Of a DNA stretch of 64,000 bases, positions 33,005 through 48,200 are shown in pieces. The DNA lies in the NCBI GenBank assembly GCA_025642075.2, contig JAODUO010000551.1:230001-294000 (forward strand), in the 5' to 3' direction. Position numbers and translations under genes: made by a program. The notes beneath the pieces are model-generated. The model had not been told where the DNA came from. It did not search any database and saw only the letters and a program-made list of their open reading frames with translations. The stretch is from Ridgeia piscesae. Its lineage: Eukaryota > Annelida > Polychaeta > Sabellida > Siboglinidae. How positions within the stretch are numbered: the first letter of the stretch is position 1; each line of letters starts with the position of its first letter.

Positions 33005-34130
33005 TCTGTTGCTCCTGTTTATTGCAACATAACTTACATTTCCTGCTGACTATAAGCCATGTGACCAGGCCACAACACTGTGCAGACCCCTACACTCTGA
33101 GAGAAAGCACTCCCGTTTATTGTGATATAACTCACAGTTCCTGTTGACTTTATGACACAAGCCTGTTTATTAAATAAACACCCTGTCACTACAGATCCCT
33201 GCACCTCTTCCACAGACACACACCTTACGGAAACTGACATATTCTATCAGTCTGGTCACTTCCCTGGGGTGGTCGGTCCGTGGTCATGAATTTACCCTGG
33301 CTATAAACATGTCAATATTATAGCCCTAAATGCATGTTCAAAAGACTCTGCCCGCAGGCTTGAGCTTACATACATACAAGTTGGTCCCGGGAAAGTCACT
33401 GGCAATATAAATATACCTTATCACTTCATGCTTTGTTTCATATTTCATACTGTCTTCTCCAGAACAGTATTCAGACACAACATCAACATAGACCTAGACA
33501 TCAACTACAAACACATTCATTTCACATTTTATTGACAACGAATAACTATATAATCACCACTGCCGTGAACAACTCCACAAAGAATAGTACCCACATCTGC
33601 CACCACAGAAGCTGAATGTCTTCTGGTCAGCTGACTTCATTGTCGTCGAAAATTTCACCAAATTTATCACACTGTAAAACTGTAAAAGACCAGGCTAAAC
33701 AACTGAGGCAGAACCCAGGCACACTTAATATTTCCACGTCATCACACACATAGCCGTTGTGTTGTTATTCCTGATAATTGATGTAACTTTATATAACTTT
33801 TATGATCATCTGTCCCTTGCTGAAGAATCATCAGTAGCACCATAAACTCGACCTGATCACAGACAATTTATGCAAACTTTTATGAGTCTATTTCACGGAT
33901 GACCAAACAGCACCAATTTACCCAACATCAGTGAAACCATCCCACAAAGAAAACATTCACTCCACCCTGGTAATTCCACAATTTTAAACCAGATGGCAGT
34001 CCGCTCGGAACTGATTCGATCACAGACTCTCATGATGGACAAGGATTACGTGGGCTGATTTACCTGTCTTAAGCAGAGCAGCTTATTTGTACTTAATTAC
34101 CAACCTGATTAATCATATCAGCCGCATGAG

Positions 34131-34140
34131 ATATTTGCAT
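34131..34140 (+). promoter_or_regulatory. Octamer-like POU site in a complex, possibly conserved segment of intron 1
   Basis: ATATTTGCAT contains the octamer core ATTTGCAT. TAATTACC and GATTAATC homeodomain-type words lie within 45 bp to the left (34090-34125). Motif reading only. Confidence 0.3.
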
Positions 34141-35039
34141 TTCACACCAGTCTGGAGACTTGAGTGGTCTAATTGAATGTCGACCTCCGATTATTGGCAA
34201 TCTTGAGAGGGAGGTGTAACTGATCAAGCTGTTCCTACACTCCCTGCCCAGATGTGTCCCCACCTTTCCCATTGTTATGTTGCCCACCGAGACTTGTTGT
34301 TCCTCAAACCTTCATCCATCTAGTCCAGGGCAGACTTTGGCCAGGAATAATTTGCTGCACATCTTGAATTAATCCAAATGGATCTGTCAAATGTGCGACT
34401 GGCTTGGTCATTCATTCCCATCATTGGTCAGTGAACTATTTTGAGATAATTTTTAATTAACACTGATCCATTTGTTTGTTTCACAAGCAAATGTGCGGAT
34501 GATACTGTAGTAACCAATGTGAGTACCAAGATTTTGAACTGTTAGGTACACAGTGGCAAGCTGGCTCCATCTACATTCAACCGGTCTATTCAGTTGTAAC
34601 TACCCGTCTTGGGCAGTCATCTGCCAGTCTTGAAGCAGACACATCGGTGGGGTTGATCTCGATATTGGTCCTAAAAATTTTTGGTTTCCATCTCTTCCCA
34701 TAACTCTTCCCAAATTCTCTCCTAAAATCCATCTCAAATCCCTCCACCACACTCACTGTTACGTACCAATAAAAACAAGACCTGCAGACGAACTTCCAAA
34801 TGGTGGCACTTTCTAAATCTGTCATGATCAAGCTCATTTCCCGCCTGAAGAAAGGTAGCAGAGATTGAGAAAAAACAAACTCAAGTATGTCTATTTACAG
34901 GCAACATTTGGTTGGCGCCGCTGACTCACGGGGATGTGAGGGGCATTACTCTAAAACTGTTTCCACACCTGACGCGACATGTCTGCCAGTGGGAAGATGA
35001 AGAAGTTCGGAGGCTGAATGAAATGTGTTCATGCACCCA

Positions 35040-35330
35040 GTTGCCCCTCTCTCACAGACTCCTCTGTGTCTTCCTCCCTCCCTTGCTCTCTCCCTATCTC
35101 TCCGTCATTCCCTCATCACGCCCTCCATCCCTTCCCTTCTTATATCTCCATCCCTATCTCTCCATCCCTCTCTCCCTCCATCTCACACCATCCGACCTTC
35201 TCCATCCCTCTTATTCTCTCTCTCTCCCTGCCTTCTTCCCTCCCTCCCTCCATCTATCACTCACTCCCTCCATCCTTCTCTCTCTCCCTCCTTACCATTA
35301 ACCCCCTCCTCTTCCTCCCTCTTTCATCCC
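35040..35330. repeat. Pyrimidine-rich CTCCCTC tract
   Basis: About 290 bp of almost pure C/T on the plus strand with CTCCCTC and CCATCCCT words. Three overlapping ORFs over it are low-complexity artefacts. Confidence 0.85.
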
Positions 35331-35673
35331 AGTTGGTTGACTTTCCCAACCTTTCAATTACGAATCAAACTCAGCCCACAGCAGCTTCCTTTAACACGAC
35401 ATGAAATAAAACCAGCAATGTGGAAACAAAGTCAAATTAGCCTGCTTGTCACACAAACAATGCTGACATGGACAACATCTGTTCTATACAAGGTGCAACT
35501 TATTCCATGTTTGATCCAACTTAATGGGGTTACCAGGTTGCCGCGTTTGTCAACTATTGATTATGACATGATAATGACACAGAACTAGTCCAGTGGTTCA
35601 AATTAGCCACAAACTGGACCAGGTTGTAATCTAATAACAAGAAACCCCACGTCCCGTGTTCATTGATGACCAC

Positions 35674-35687
35674 GTTGCTATGGTAAC
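35674..35687 (+). promoter_or_regulatory. RFX X-box, full palindromic match
   Basis: GTTGCTATGGTAAC satisfies both half-sites of the RFX X-box with the AT centre. It sits in intron 1 beside ACGACATTAACGAC. Function is inferred from the motif only. Confidence 0.4.
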
Positions 35688-38002
35688 GACATTAACGACA
35701 ACTGAAAATATGCTCGTGCACCTGTCAGTTTGGTTTTTCATTAACAGAAGCTAATTGGCCGTTTAAATGAACCTTTCAAGTAACTCTACCATGACTAATG
35801 TTATACCATGACAACATTATACAGAGTAATGTGGTTATTTAAAAATTAATCTTTAAAGTGCATCTTAGAATAAAGTATCAATACATTGCTTTAGGAAAAT
35901 TTATATACAGAGAATCACACTTTCTCCCAAAATGTATTTTCAGTGTCACCCAGAAACATGTCATTATTGCCAGTGGTTGTTTTTGGTGATTTCACAGTGG
36001 ATAGGGTAAAGTGGGGAAACACAGGCAGTTGGTATGAAAGAGATCATAAACAAAAAATTGCAATAAACTGTTAAAACATTGGGTAATAGGGATTTGCTAG
36101 GGGTAAGCAGACCAAAACTGGTGGGTAATGTAGAAAAGTTAGATGGTACTTGGAGATACCTTAACTGAACATTTTGATAATATAAATTATGGTGACATGT
36201 AACAAAAGCTAAGGGTAATTCGGAAACATATTTTCTCCATCATCATTTCTTAAGTGAAACCATGTCTAGGTTAATGAGAAATAATAAAACTAAACCCTTT
36301 TCCAGACAGCTGTCATTTGTCACTCAGATAAAGAACTGGCCCCTACAACAGGACGCATTATGACACATCAGTCTTCGCGTCTATGGGGTAGGTTTTACAA
36401 GTAGCGGAATCCGTCGGCGGATGTGAGTCCACCGGTAACAAGACTCGGCTCACCCTGTGGAGAAATCTGGCACTGCTCAAAGCGAGCGAAATGTTTCCTT
36501 TCCCCCGTATTACATGTACGTCCATGCTCGAGAAATCTAGTAAAAACTACCACATTTACGTCTCCGTATTTAAACCAGTCAGCGTCTTTGTGGATAACAC
36601 AACACGACTGGCGGCTGGATTTAGCCGGCAGTCACTTAATCTTGGTCAGCGACTCTGACAGGTAACACAGAACATCAATTACATATTCTTGGAGCTTAGC
36701 AAAACCTTGGCCACCTGTCATCAGGAAATCCAGGTATTTATGTTAACGCTCGGAACTCAATTCTTGAATCAGCTAAGCAGGACTAGAGAGGTGTATTGAA
36801 TACGTATATGCTAATATTTTATTCTTTCTCAATGTAGATGTATTGCAATTAAAAAATATTCGCTTGTAGTTTGTTTATTATTACAAGAAGCTCCTCCAAA
36901 ATGCCAAGTTGTTTGCTTGTCTCGTTTTTATAATAGTTCTACAAAATACTGAACCTGCCTAATAGAAATACCCTCTATTATATGCTTATGTATCTGTGCA
37001 GACACGCAATTCAGTTTTGATAAAACCATGAAACAAACAAAAAAATTATTATCTACTGAAACTTGTACAAAATGGCAAAACTTTCTGCAGTCTTACACAC
37101 AAGTCACTCAAGTTAATGCTTAAATAAATAATTTTCAATAATTCAAAAAAAAACATTCATTCCAATTTCTGCTTTAACAAAACTATCATGTTTTTTTTAC
37201 AAACGACTGTGCATGTTATATAAAGTACTTACACCTAATGACTCCACATATCTGAGTGACAACGAACCCAATTGCTGACAGGCTAAATCAATTGATGATG
37301 GATCCTTAAAGGTCATTTGGTATCTGTACCGATTAACACCAATGGATAATGGTATATTGATTTGATATTACAAGAACACATTTGTATGTAATTATGATAA
37401 CATATAAACCTGTTTTCTATAAGTATCAACCATGTCAGTGGAAATGTCAGTTGAGTTTGTTTTCTCATGTCCTGTCTAATTGAGCATTCGTAACACGAAC
37501 AGACCTTAGTACCTACAGCCAATGAGATTATAATCAATATAATGTGGTTTGTTGTACACCTGTACCTGTTACCTGAGCACATACTATAAATATTTCATGT
37601 GTGGCACAAACAATAATTACTCTTTCGGCCATTTTTACCAGTCATTCAGAAGATTGCCTATAGATATGCACTTCTAATTACAACCACTGAACCGTGACGA
37701 ACTTATGCATATCAACATGAATGCCATACAAACTAGAGTGTAAGAGTACGGTATAACGTTTTGTGGTGAAGTGACATTAAGTGGCCAGACTAGAATATAG
37801 GGCCTCAGAGCTCTCCACCCTGTGAACTCTATTTACTCAGTTATCATGGGTTACGTAAGTTTTTAAGTAAAGTATATTAATATCTGTTTGGAATATTCAA
37901 CCTGGGAGAGTCAAAAAGGATAGCAGCCACTACTATGTTTGTCCTTTAATTGTGTGTATGTCTATAAGTTTGTGAGTGACCTTGTACACCACACTGCCTG
38001 CA

Positions 38003-38394
<392 letters not shown>

Positions 38395-39537
38395 GCCAAC
38401 TTTAATAAGCACAACATATTCCTACAACACCTACTGACAGAATGCAAGTAACAATTAGTTTCCCTTATTAGCTAACGATGTCCCTGACATGACATCACTC
38501 CTGAAGAAGCACTCCAGACTGTGTCAGAAGGTCAACCAGGGCCAGTCAGACCTACAGACTGGACACACCACACTGATGAGAGAGCGGTCAGTTGAACTAC
38601 CCGGTAGTGTAGATTGAGTTAGTTGGCCTGACCAGCATGTATGTGGCTGTGAACCTATCTGATTACCTGGCTGAAGTACACTCACCAGCCCCAACAGTGG
38701 CTCAATAATGCCAATATGGCTTAATGGCCCCAAAACAGATTACTGCGCATGGACGCCACATTATGGGGGGGCTTATTTTGCTCTGATATGATGGGCCCAT
38801 AACCAGGCTTCTTCAGTAATTTGACCGATAAATTTCTCGATAAATGATTTTTATCTCATTTTCATTGATTTATTTCTGACAAAAACATTTCACTGTGATA
38901 ATATGATAAACATGCAAAATTATCTATCAATGTCAGTGGTACATTTAATATGACTTTATACACTCAAAAACAGTCTTGAGAGATCAAAAGTATGTTTTTA
39001 TACGGTCCCTAGAAGCAGTGTTTATAAACAGAGCAAGGCATCTCAGGCCAGACATATTGACCAGTAGCACTGTGGACGCTTAATAAGATTGCAGCGTCAC
39101 ATGACCAGACATATACTAGATGAACCGACATCGGATGGTTTGATGGCGCCATATCGGAGGCAGAAACAAATTAGTAATTCATACATTCTGGGCCCATCAC
39201 CTGGGGTCATCTAGCATTAACAACGGGACAGTTTTGTCATGCAACGGGCCGGGGTTGAAAGCGGTCAGTTATTGTTCCGCTCCACCGAACGCGATCATGG
39301 TACGCATACATTATTCAGTGAGAGGTGGTATTTTTTGCCTTTTCTTGCACTGTTAGCGCGGTACCGCCCACGTTCACTCATGCATGTCGACAAAATTCTA
39401 GGCCACCCATGTTGTTGATTTGCTAGTTTTTGTACGACTTGTCTGAACAGACATCAACATGCTAATGTTGTGATCAGTGAAATGCTTAATTAAACAAATA
39501 AACTTCACAAATATTCCTGTTATATATATATATTACT

Positions 39538-39540
<3 letters not shown>

Positions 39541-39592
<52 letters not shown>
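39541..39592. repeat. (TA)n microsatellite
   Basis: About 25 TA units, preceded by a shorter tract at 39521-39531. Confidence 0.97.
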
Positions 39593-39596
<4 letters not shown>

Positions 39597-42043
39597 TAGT
39601 ATTTTACTCCTGTTTATTTTGATAAATTCATATAGGCATACTTATTACAACACCCAAATCCTGTAATAGTAAACAAATGTTATTATGATAAACATATTTA
39701 ACCGATCTCCAATCCACTCACCTGCCAACTGAATAAATCCACAAATAGTGATAAATCCAATAATCGTATTAATCCGACTGCGACATAAGCCGCACGTGCG
39801 CCGATTCTCGCACATTGCAACAGAAGAATATTCCTAGATACACCGCATTCCGAAACCATAAGGCTAGCCAGTAGTTTGGTCACATGACATGTAGGTCTAG
39901 ATCCCTATAAGACATGAATGAATACCACTAGCACTGTGTCTGTCCGGCAGCTCCTGCTGACTGAATGCTCCACTGCCTACCACTACCTAGCTGCTGTCAC
40001 ATGGCCCACTGAGCATGCTCAGTAGGTCGCCACGGCAGCCACCGTCACTAGTGGGCTGGCTCAACAGAAGGTGTCTGCTTTTATCTCGATTTTAACATCC
40101 CACGGACTTCGCAGGGGAAAGTTTTTCAAGAGAGGTTGTTCCATGGGTAGCCATAGACAGATGTCAGTCAAATGTTTAATTGAACAAAGCCGTGGTGATG
40201 AACAGAAGGGCGAGTTTGTTAAGGGACAGTAAGTGTTGGTAGAAGGGGCAGCCATTGAGGTATCCCTGTCAGTTTGATGCCACTCACAGTTGTCTTGTAT
40301 GTCGCTTATCAATGTCTACCCATGCAAGCGGAATAAATATAACCTACATAGTTACTCAGGTAGCATAATCAGGGTAATTACATAGCTTGCGTGTCAGCAC
40401 TGTCATGAATTCCGCCATAAATCTCTGACGGGAACAGCTGTTTACTTTGCTGACTGTATTAAGGTATCAATATTCACCTCATTAAAGAGACTTAAGGCTG
40501 GCGAAGTGTGAACAGGTGAACAAGTGAAATTAAAAGTTCATACACGAGGATCTCAGTGACAGTTCTGTTTGGATAAGTATTACTGTAAACCAGTAGGAAT
40601 CAGACATAAACATTGTAACATATACGGTAGACATATTGGTCATCTATCAATGCAACACAAATGGGTCACCATAGAAATCTACCCATGTAATATTGTACAA
40701 ATGAATCAAGCAGTTATCCTGTTGCATCTGATAAATGTCAAGAATAGTGCTATAAATTGATAACAAAGGTGTCAAAAAGGGAGTTCGTTTCTTTAAATTC
40801 ACAGAATTTATGTGATATACTATGGTTTACCACCAAAAGTAACTTTCTTGTGGCCGATGTCCTGGAATTTTGGCAAGGTCAGCAATGTTACAGTCTAGAA
40901 TAATATTAACTATGGATTCCAGTAAAATAAAACATGACATCCACAAACAAAATGGTGTGGGGTGGCCAAGATATAATGTTAACACTATTTCAACCGAGGG
41001 AAATAATAATAGGAACACATGTACAAATTGCTGCCAGTTCACACTGAGACACTGACAGGGTGAAAAGAAGGCTGAAACCAACAACCCCATGGGGTGATTT
41101 AGACAGAAAGAGCATGGTGGCAGGCAAGACACAGTGGGGTACAATAAAATAACACCTCCAAACCCCAGGGGGTTAGTTAAGCACAGTAATTTTCCCTAGG
41201 GGGTGGTGTGCATTAGGTGGTACCTCAAATTGTGTAGTTTGTGTTTAATAAAAGACAACATGAGGAGATGCTCAGTGCCATACCATACACCAATGCCACT
41301 GAATCAGCGAGTTTGAGAGGTGACAGATCTATCGTCTGCGTTGTCATCATATAACTATTGTAACTGTCAAACTTCATGTACTTTAACTAACTGGTTGGCA
41401 CTCACAGATAATTAACGATGCAGACATATCTACAAACTGGCATGAGTTGCTGTGAAGATATTTGCTTGTTTTGGTTTTCAGGGAAGGTTAATGGAAAACA
41501 TAATATAGTGACTATGACTATAGTAAAATAACAAACCAATTTCTTTAATAGTTGCTATGTCATTCATCATCATTAACAGATTTCTGGTTGTAGTCATGAA
41601 AGGGGAGATATGTATGAACACTTAATCGGGAGAAATACTGCAAAAGATGAAGACAGGTGAATAAATAAATGACAAAAGATTGAGATAGATGAAAATTGTA
41701 ATATAGCAGAATGAACCGAGTTGTGTGTGCCCCACCCCACATGGCTCAAAGGGGGAGGGGGGTATTATAAATTTATATATCATGTTGCAAAGAAGGCAAG
41801 ACTGTTCAGCCGAACACACAAGTTACACCCGTGAAGAATTCACACCTTGGAATCCCTGAGAACTGAATCTGAGCAGGCAGGAAGAGGGTCACCTCAGGAC
41901 CTGACAGCTGGGAGCAGTTGGGGATGTTTTGAGAGTGTTGAAAGAGGTGCTTCTAGACGGAAGGTGATCTGTGGGACATCCACATTGATGTTGTTGGCGA
42001 CGACTGACAACTGCAGTAGAGGAGCTCAGGTTACAGTTGAAGT

Positions 42044-42074
42044 TGACCACTCATTGACCACTCATTGACCACTC
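42044..42074. repeat. 11-bp x3 direct repeat (TGACCACTCAT)
   Basis: Three tandem units that space TGACC half-sites by 11 bp. Short and possibly incidental. Confidence 0.85.
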
Positions 42075-43910
42075 GCTTCAGTAGCATAGGTGGACATAAC
42101 ATATTTACACCAGTATTATAATTATATTCCTCCTTTATATGGGCTATATGGGCTATAGCTTGCACATGTTAGTCATTGTTGTGCTGTAGGAGAGACCACG
42201 ACAGGTAACTCATACGTAGGACATTCTACACGGTGCAGAATATTTGACTTCTTCATGCATGGATATTTCACAGGCTGAATTCTAAAAACATAACTACCAC
42301 AAAGAAAACACTTTGAGCTTCTTTACATTGTGTTGTGTGATAAACTGTCTACCTTTCACTGAGTCTGTCCCTACACTGAGTGTTAACACTTTCTAAATCT
42401 AAGGCTACAAAGCATGTTTCTACACTTCCTCTCACTAATTGTTAATAGACATATTTGTAAATTATATGATCTAATTATCAACATAGATTGTTTTGATGAT
42501 TATAAAAAACTGCACATACTTTTATAATGAAATTGACATGTTATTTACAATTTAAATGATGCCCTAAGTATATTATGTTTCTACATACATACTTACATAC
42601 GTACGTAATGTGAGCATCAACACACTTAATAAGCTACAATACAGTAGGTAGCTATAATAGGTGAAACTGAATCCCATGAACACGCCAATGATGCAGCCAT
42701 TCCAGCCTACGTACTGTGTAAATACACAGAACCAAGCACATGTACACGGAGGTATCTATTTGGTGTAACTTTACAGACATTTGACCAGTCTTGAAACCGA
42801 TAGTCTCTCGTCATTTTGGTGGTCAACACGAGAAGTAATTAAAATGTGACCTTCCATGACCTCTGCAGTTCAATGCAGGTCAACGATGGACAAGTAAGCA
42901 GGTATCATCTTCTTGTTTCCTTGATCCCTTGCTGGAGAGAACAGATACTCTATTTACACACTCTCCACGAGCACCTACTGCAATCACCTTTATTCTCCCT
43001 TGCCCTGTGCTACTGTTTCCTCTCTTTGTAGTATGTTACCACTCTCTCCAATCCATCTTAATGTCTTCCTGCTCGTTTCCATTTGCCATCCTCTTTTCTT
43101 TTCTATGCTACCCTAGCCAATCTCCCCTCAGTCTTTCTTTGCATGGGTCTAGTTCTGTCTAGCAGCAAGAATGCAATGTGACCAAGGTTTTTATTTACTA
43201 TTACACTGCATACATCATTTTCTACAACTATTTTAGTTTGGATTAAATACTTGTTAATTTCACTCAGACGTAAATTAATTGTATTAATTTCTGGGTGCAT
43301 GGAGACTATACCATGGTAGCAGTCTGCACCCTGGATCTTCAACCAAGGATTGCATAATGAATACATTTTTGTCATTTATGGCTACTGTGAATTATTTTAG
43401 GTGTCCTGACACATTTATAGGGACAGACAAGACAGATGGCTGAATTTCTTCTGGGGAAATCACTGCCCAAAATGTGACAGCCAACAGCCCACTTGGGGAC
43501 AACACTGCCATTTACATAAGCCACAATAGAGCCAGGCTTTCTGCAACAGCTGCCCCTGCTCTTCCAATGCTTTTAGCAGCTTCCTCCTGATTCAAGATCA
43601 ACTAAGAGTGCAGAATAGAACTACTCAGTGGAGGGGCACAGTGGTGAAACAGAGGGGAGAGGGTTAACGTGGGAATGCTTAACTTAGATGCTGTCGTCGT
43701 AATTGTAAAGTATCGACATTCTGATATTTCTAGACAGATGGAACTTACTATGATCCGACATCGCAGGAAGGTAGGGCAACTTTAAACAGATTCTAGGGTG
43801 TGTTGAGTAAGAAAAATGATATGAAACAGTTGCGGGGCATATTACAGCCAACAGTCACTCTCTTATGTAGGATTTAAGTAAGATAGATTTCACGTAGAGG
43901 AATAAAAAAT

Positions 43911-44057
<147 letters not shown>

Positions 44058-44240
44058 TGTGCATGTGCGTGTGCATGTGTGAGTATATTATTGGGTGTAT
44101 GTATGTATTTGTGTGAGAATCACAGAGTTAGATCATTAATCTTTCCCCTATAGTTCTACTGGTGTGTTCTATTTATATCTGTGGATACGTCTGTATGTGT
44201 GCATGTGAGAGTGTGCATGTCCATATTCGCATGTAATGTG

Positions 44241-44260
44241 TGCATGCGCATGCGCATGCA
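44241..44260. repeat. Perfect 20-bp palindrome of alternating purine-pyrimidine
   Basis: TGCATGCGCATGCGCATGCA is its own reverse complement and strictly alternates purine and pyrimidine. It lies between two long TG tracts, a context that favours Z-DNA or cruciform. Confidence 0.9.
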
Positions 44261-44407
44261 TACATTCATGTGTAACTGTGCGTACATTTCATAATGTTCC
44301 CATAATTGTTAATTAGTGTCAGTCATGGACCTTCTATTCACAACTGAAGCATCACCAACACAATGAGCCTGTATGTGTGTTTATGTATTTATGTGTGTTT
44401 ATGTATT

Positions 44408-44557
<150 letters not shown>

Positions 44558-45170
44558 CACCGGTGTGAAGAATGATGACCAGACTCAAGTTCGTTCTACC
44601 AACTCAAGTACAACTCAAGTACTTGACCAGACAGATAAAACTGAAGCTACACCTGTCATCTTCAAATGTTGACAACGGACACAGGGTGACATGGAACAGC
44701 AAACTTGTCACACTTCAATGAAAATGCCTTAAGAACTGACAGTTGGAGAATTTGTATTAAATGGGTATCTTAACTCGCCACTGCAGTGGTCTCCAGTTCA
44801 CACAACAATCCCCACTAATGACAGCAGGATCAAAGAGAGTACAGGAGAGTAAACAGATGTGAGGACTGGCATATGCTGCCACCTAGTGGACTCTGCTGAA
44901 CCTATAGATACACCATACTGTTTGGTTTTGAGTTTCGGGTCTCAGGTGGTTTCCCCCAAACAGCTCAAACTAGGGAAAATGCAGGAGTTTGTGGTGCTTC
45001 TTGTGTGCATGCATTGGGTCGGGTGTTTGTTTGTTGTTTGTTGTTTGTTTTAAAAGCAATTTAGGTGATTGGGTGTCATGAAAGCGAGGTTCATGATTGC
45101 TGTTTGAAAAGCTATGGGTTTTCTATTTCAATAATATGTGGTGGGATCTTATTCCTAATGCGGATTGCTC

Positions 45171-45212
45171 GGGGGTAGAAAGAGAACACTGCAATGTTGT
45201 CTTTCTACCCCC
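45171..45212. repeat. 13-bp inverted repeat hairpin
   Basis: GGGGGTAGAAAGA (45171-45183) and its exact complement TCTTTCTACCCCC (45200-45212). After one mismatch, AACA/TGTT extends the stem, leaving a 6-nt loop CTGCAA. Confidence 0.85.
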
Positions 45213-48200
45213 AAGAAAATAAAAGTAAAGGCCAGCTCTCATTAAAAATCCAGAGCAATGCCAATCACTGTTGCAAAGACTCAAACCCATTACTGTTACC
45301 TGCAACAAATTACTGAAAACCACTGTTTTTAATGCATTGGAGTCGAGAGTAAAATTACACTATGTTCAACATTACTTGAAACTACCATTTTATATTTTAT
45401 GTTAATCATACATTTAATCATGAGTGCAATGCTTCAGTCATGACATTTCAGAAAGAAGATTTTGCTGGTTGAACTGTAGGTGGTTGTGTCAAAAATATTA
45501 ATTATTGGAGGATGCCGACATGCTTAATCAGCACAGTCCATAAAGGTGGATTTGCTGCATGTATAAAGATCTATATGCTTGGACGGACTGGGAAATGAGT
45601 GAAGATGAGACAAAAACTGAGAAAACAGATACTAAGAGGCAGGAATGCAAGAGCAGTGAGAGTAAAAGAAAAGAAAATAGATATAAAGGCCGCCTTGACT
45701 CTCAGAGAAACAAACATTCCCTGAGCTAATATGAGAAATTATACTGTAATGAAAAGTTCTCTGGTGAGATTATTTCCCATTTTGCTTGGTGAAAGCCTAA
45801 ATGCTTACAACAGTATATCATTTAGTTTGGTCACCATGTGGCAGCACTGAACTACGATAATGCCAACCAGTGGTTCGATGACATTCGCCAGGTGGCAGCA
45901 CTCACATCTTCACGCACAACTCGGGAATGGTCTCCGCGTTACAAACGTCATGCAGTGAATGTATGATTGCACTTAACCACAGACTGCAATCACCATCAAA
46001 TAAAGCAGATTTCCTGTGTTTGGGGCCTGGTTTTGTCTGAAGCACTTTAGCCAGCCTGGCAGGCTGCTCATCAACGTGATTATTAGAGAGTGCAATCACA
46101 GCAGAGTGTGACATGATTGGCATAATCACTGTTCCGCAATCAAGCTTCAAATTCTGCAAATCTGGCCAAATCGGTCCCATTCAATCAACCACACGAACCC
46201 TGGATAATCTATTCTGACAACAATCAATGAACTTTGACAAAATCATACACAAAAACAGCATGGTTTTGGTTATTGGTGACAATTTTCTATTAGTAATTAA
46301 CTAATTTTCGAACAGGAAATGAGGTATGCAGTCTGACAAATGCCATGCGTTCCTTTTGTACATAATTTGAAATCATGCATACATAATGCAGATCCTTGTA
46401 ACTTGCAATTACAATTAATGGTAATGTAAAAAACCCGAACATTTACCTGTTGTTTGGAGGCATTGTAGCATACTGTTGCTGCTTTGCTTACTTGCCTGCT
46501 CTAGGTTTGTGATGAGATCCAGACCAGGCACGGAAAAATTACTGTAAAATGGTACTATAAAAACCTGGCTCTACACACTGGGGACTGTGCATTCCTCTTG
46601 TGTGGCTAGGTTAATGTCAGTTCCATCTCGTTAATTGGAGAAGTAAAATAACCACTTTCAGTGCAGAAAGGTCAACCAGGGGGCCGTGTCATATGAAAGA
46701 TCTAGTTGAATGAGGCATCATATTCCACTAACCACAATGTATACAAGATAGTCATTTACCAGTAACAATTGAATGCCAGAAACAAAATAGGAGACCCACT
46801 ACTATTTGCAGTAAAAAATAACCGAGATGGGGCCCAAAATCTTGGCCACATCTGCCCCTATACATCTACTTGAAGCAACGGATCGGATGTCAGGGGGTGT
46901 GAGAAAATACCCCTCCACTCGTATATTACTACATCACTGAGTGGGAACAAGATTTAGGCGTATCCAACACCCATTCACTGGTCCCATGGGGAGAGACGGG
47001 AGCTGCCTTTCACCACAACATTTACAGATTACTCCCAGATGTTCCTGTATGTTTGGCACCACATGACAAAACTGTGAAATAAACTCACGTCTTTTTGTCA
47101 TTCCATAAAGTGACGCCCACAAAATTAATCATAAACCTGCAGGATTGTTGGCTTAATGAATAGGCCCTGCTGGGACAGCTGTCCATGTGCTACCAAAATA
47201 AATCATTAGGCCACATATTTTGTTGTATGGTATTTCAAGTATGAAATACCACAGTTATTTAAATTACATACAGTGTGTGATGTAATAACAAGTACCCTTC
47301 TGACATAACCCCCTAATGATTCAAGGGGTTTACACTACATGGGTATGTCAGTCCATGACAGAGACTAACACTTGCAAAAATACCTCTCCATTCAAAGATA
47401 ATGGCTAAATCAGTCTAGTTTGTAAACCAACAATGTTCTCAAACATTATTTCCAGGGTCTGAGGGTCAGTTCAAAAATTGACTTCAATTCCAACTGAAGA
47501 CAATGGAATAGTTTGCAGATTACTTAATAGTGTGTTGTTTGTCAATAATATATTTTTAATGCCACATATAATATTGCAATAGTAACATTATTAGATATAT
47601 TTGTTTGATAATATCTTACTAGAGATAATGTTCAATATAATGCTGGAATTGGTGTCAATTTCAATCTGAAATTGAGGAATTTATCTGACCTCACCCAGAG
47701 ACATGGCACACAAATGATTTCTTTCGCTTCATGCAGTTGTCTACATATACAAGCAAAATACAACAACAGATGAACCTGATTGTTGAAAGAACAAATACCA
47801 GCAATAAATCAAATGTTCGCCTAAAATTGACAACAATTGTATATAATAATAGCTATGGCAGAAAAAGCAGACTCTGTAATCACTTGAAATGCATTCAGGG
47901 TGAAGCGGGAGACACCGATGCAATGTAGCAAACTAGACAACACCACTGGTTGGAACTGAGAAAGATACCCCTATGGTACATATACTATGGCCTTTATACA
48001 GCAACGAAGCACCAAAGCATGTATTAAGATTTAATGGAAAATGTGTGTATGTTACTGGTCGAAACAGATTGTCTTACCGGCTGTTTAACTTCTCCTGTCA
48101 GTCGGGTAAAACTTATGGCAAGATCATTAAAAATGACAGGTTAATCTACGGGTCAGACGAGGTCACACCTGTCAATCGTGGCCCTGTCGTTCAATCACGG

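Noticed and set aside
39937..39960. RE1/NRSE-like sequence with split half-sites (CTGTCC ... TGCTGA) in intron 1, as in vertebrate L1CAM
   Set aside because: Half-sites are imperfect and widely spaced, and REST is not expected outside the vertebrate lineage; most likely coincidence.
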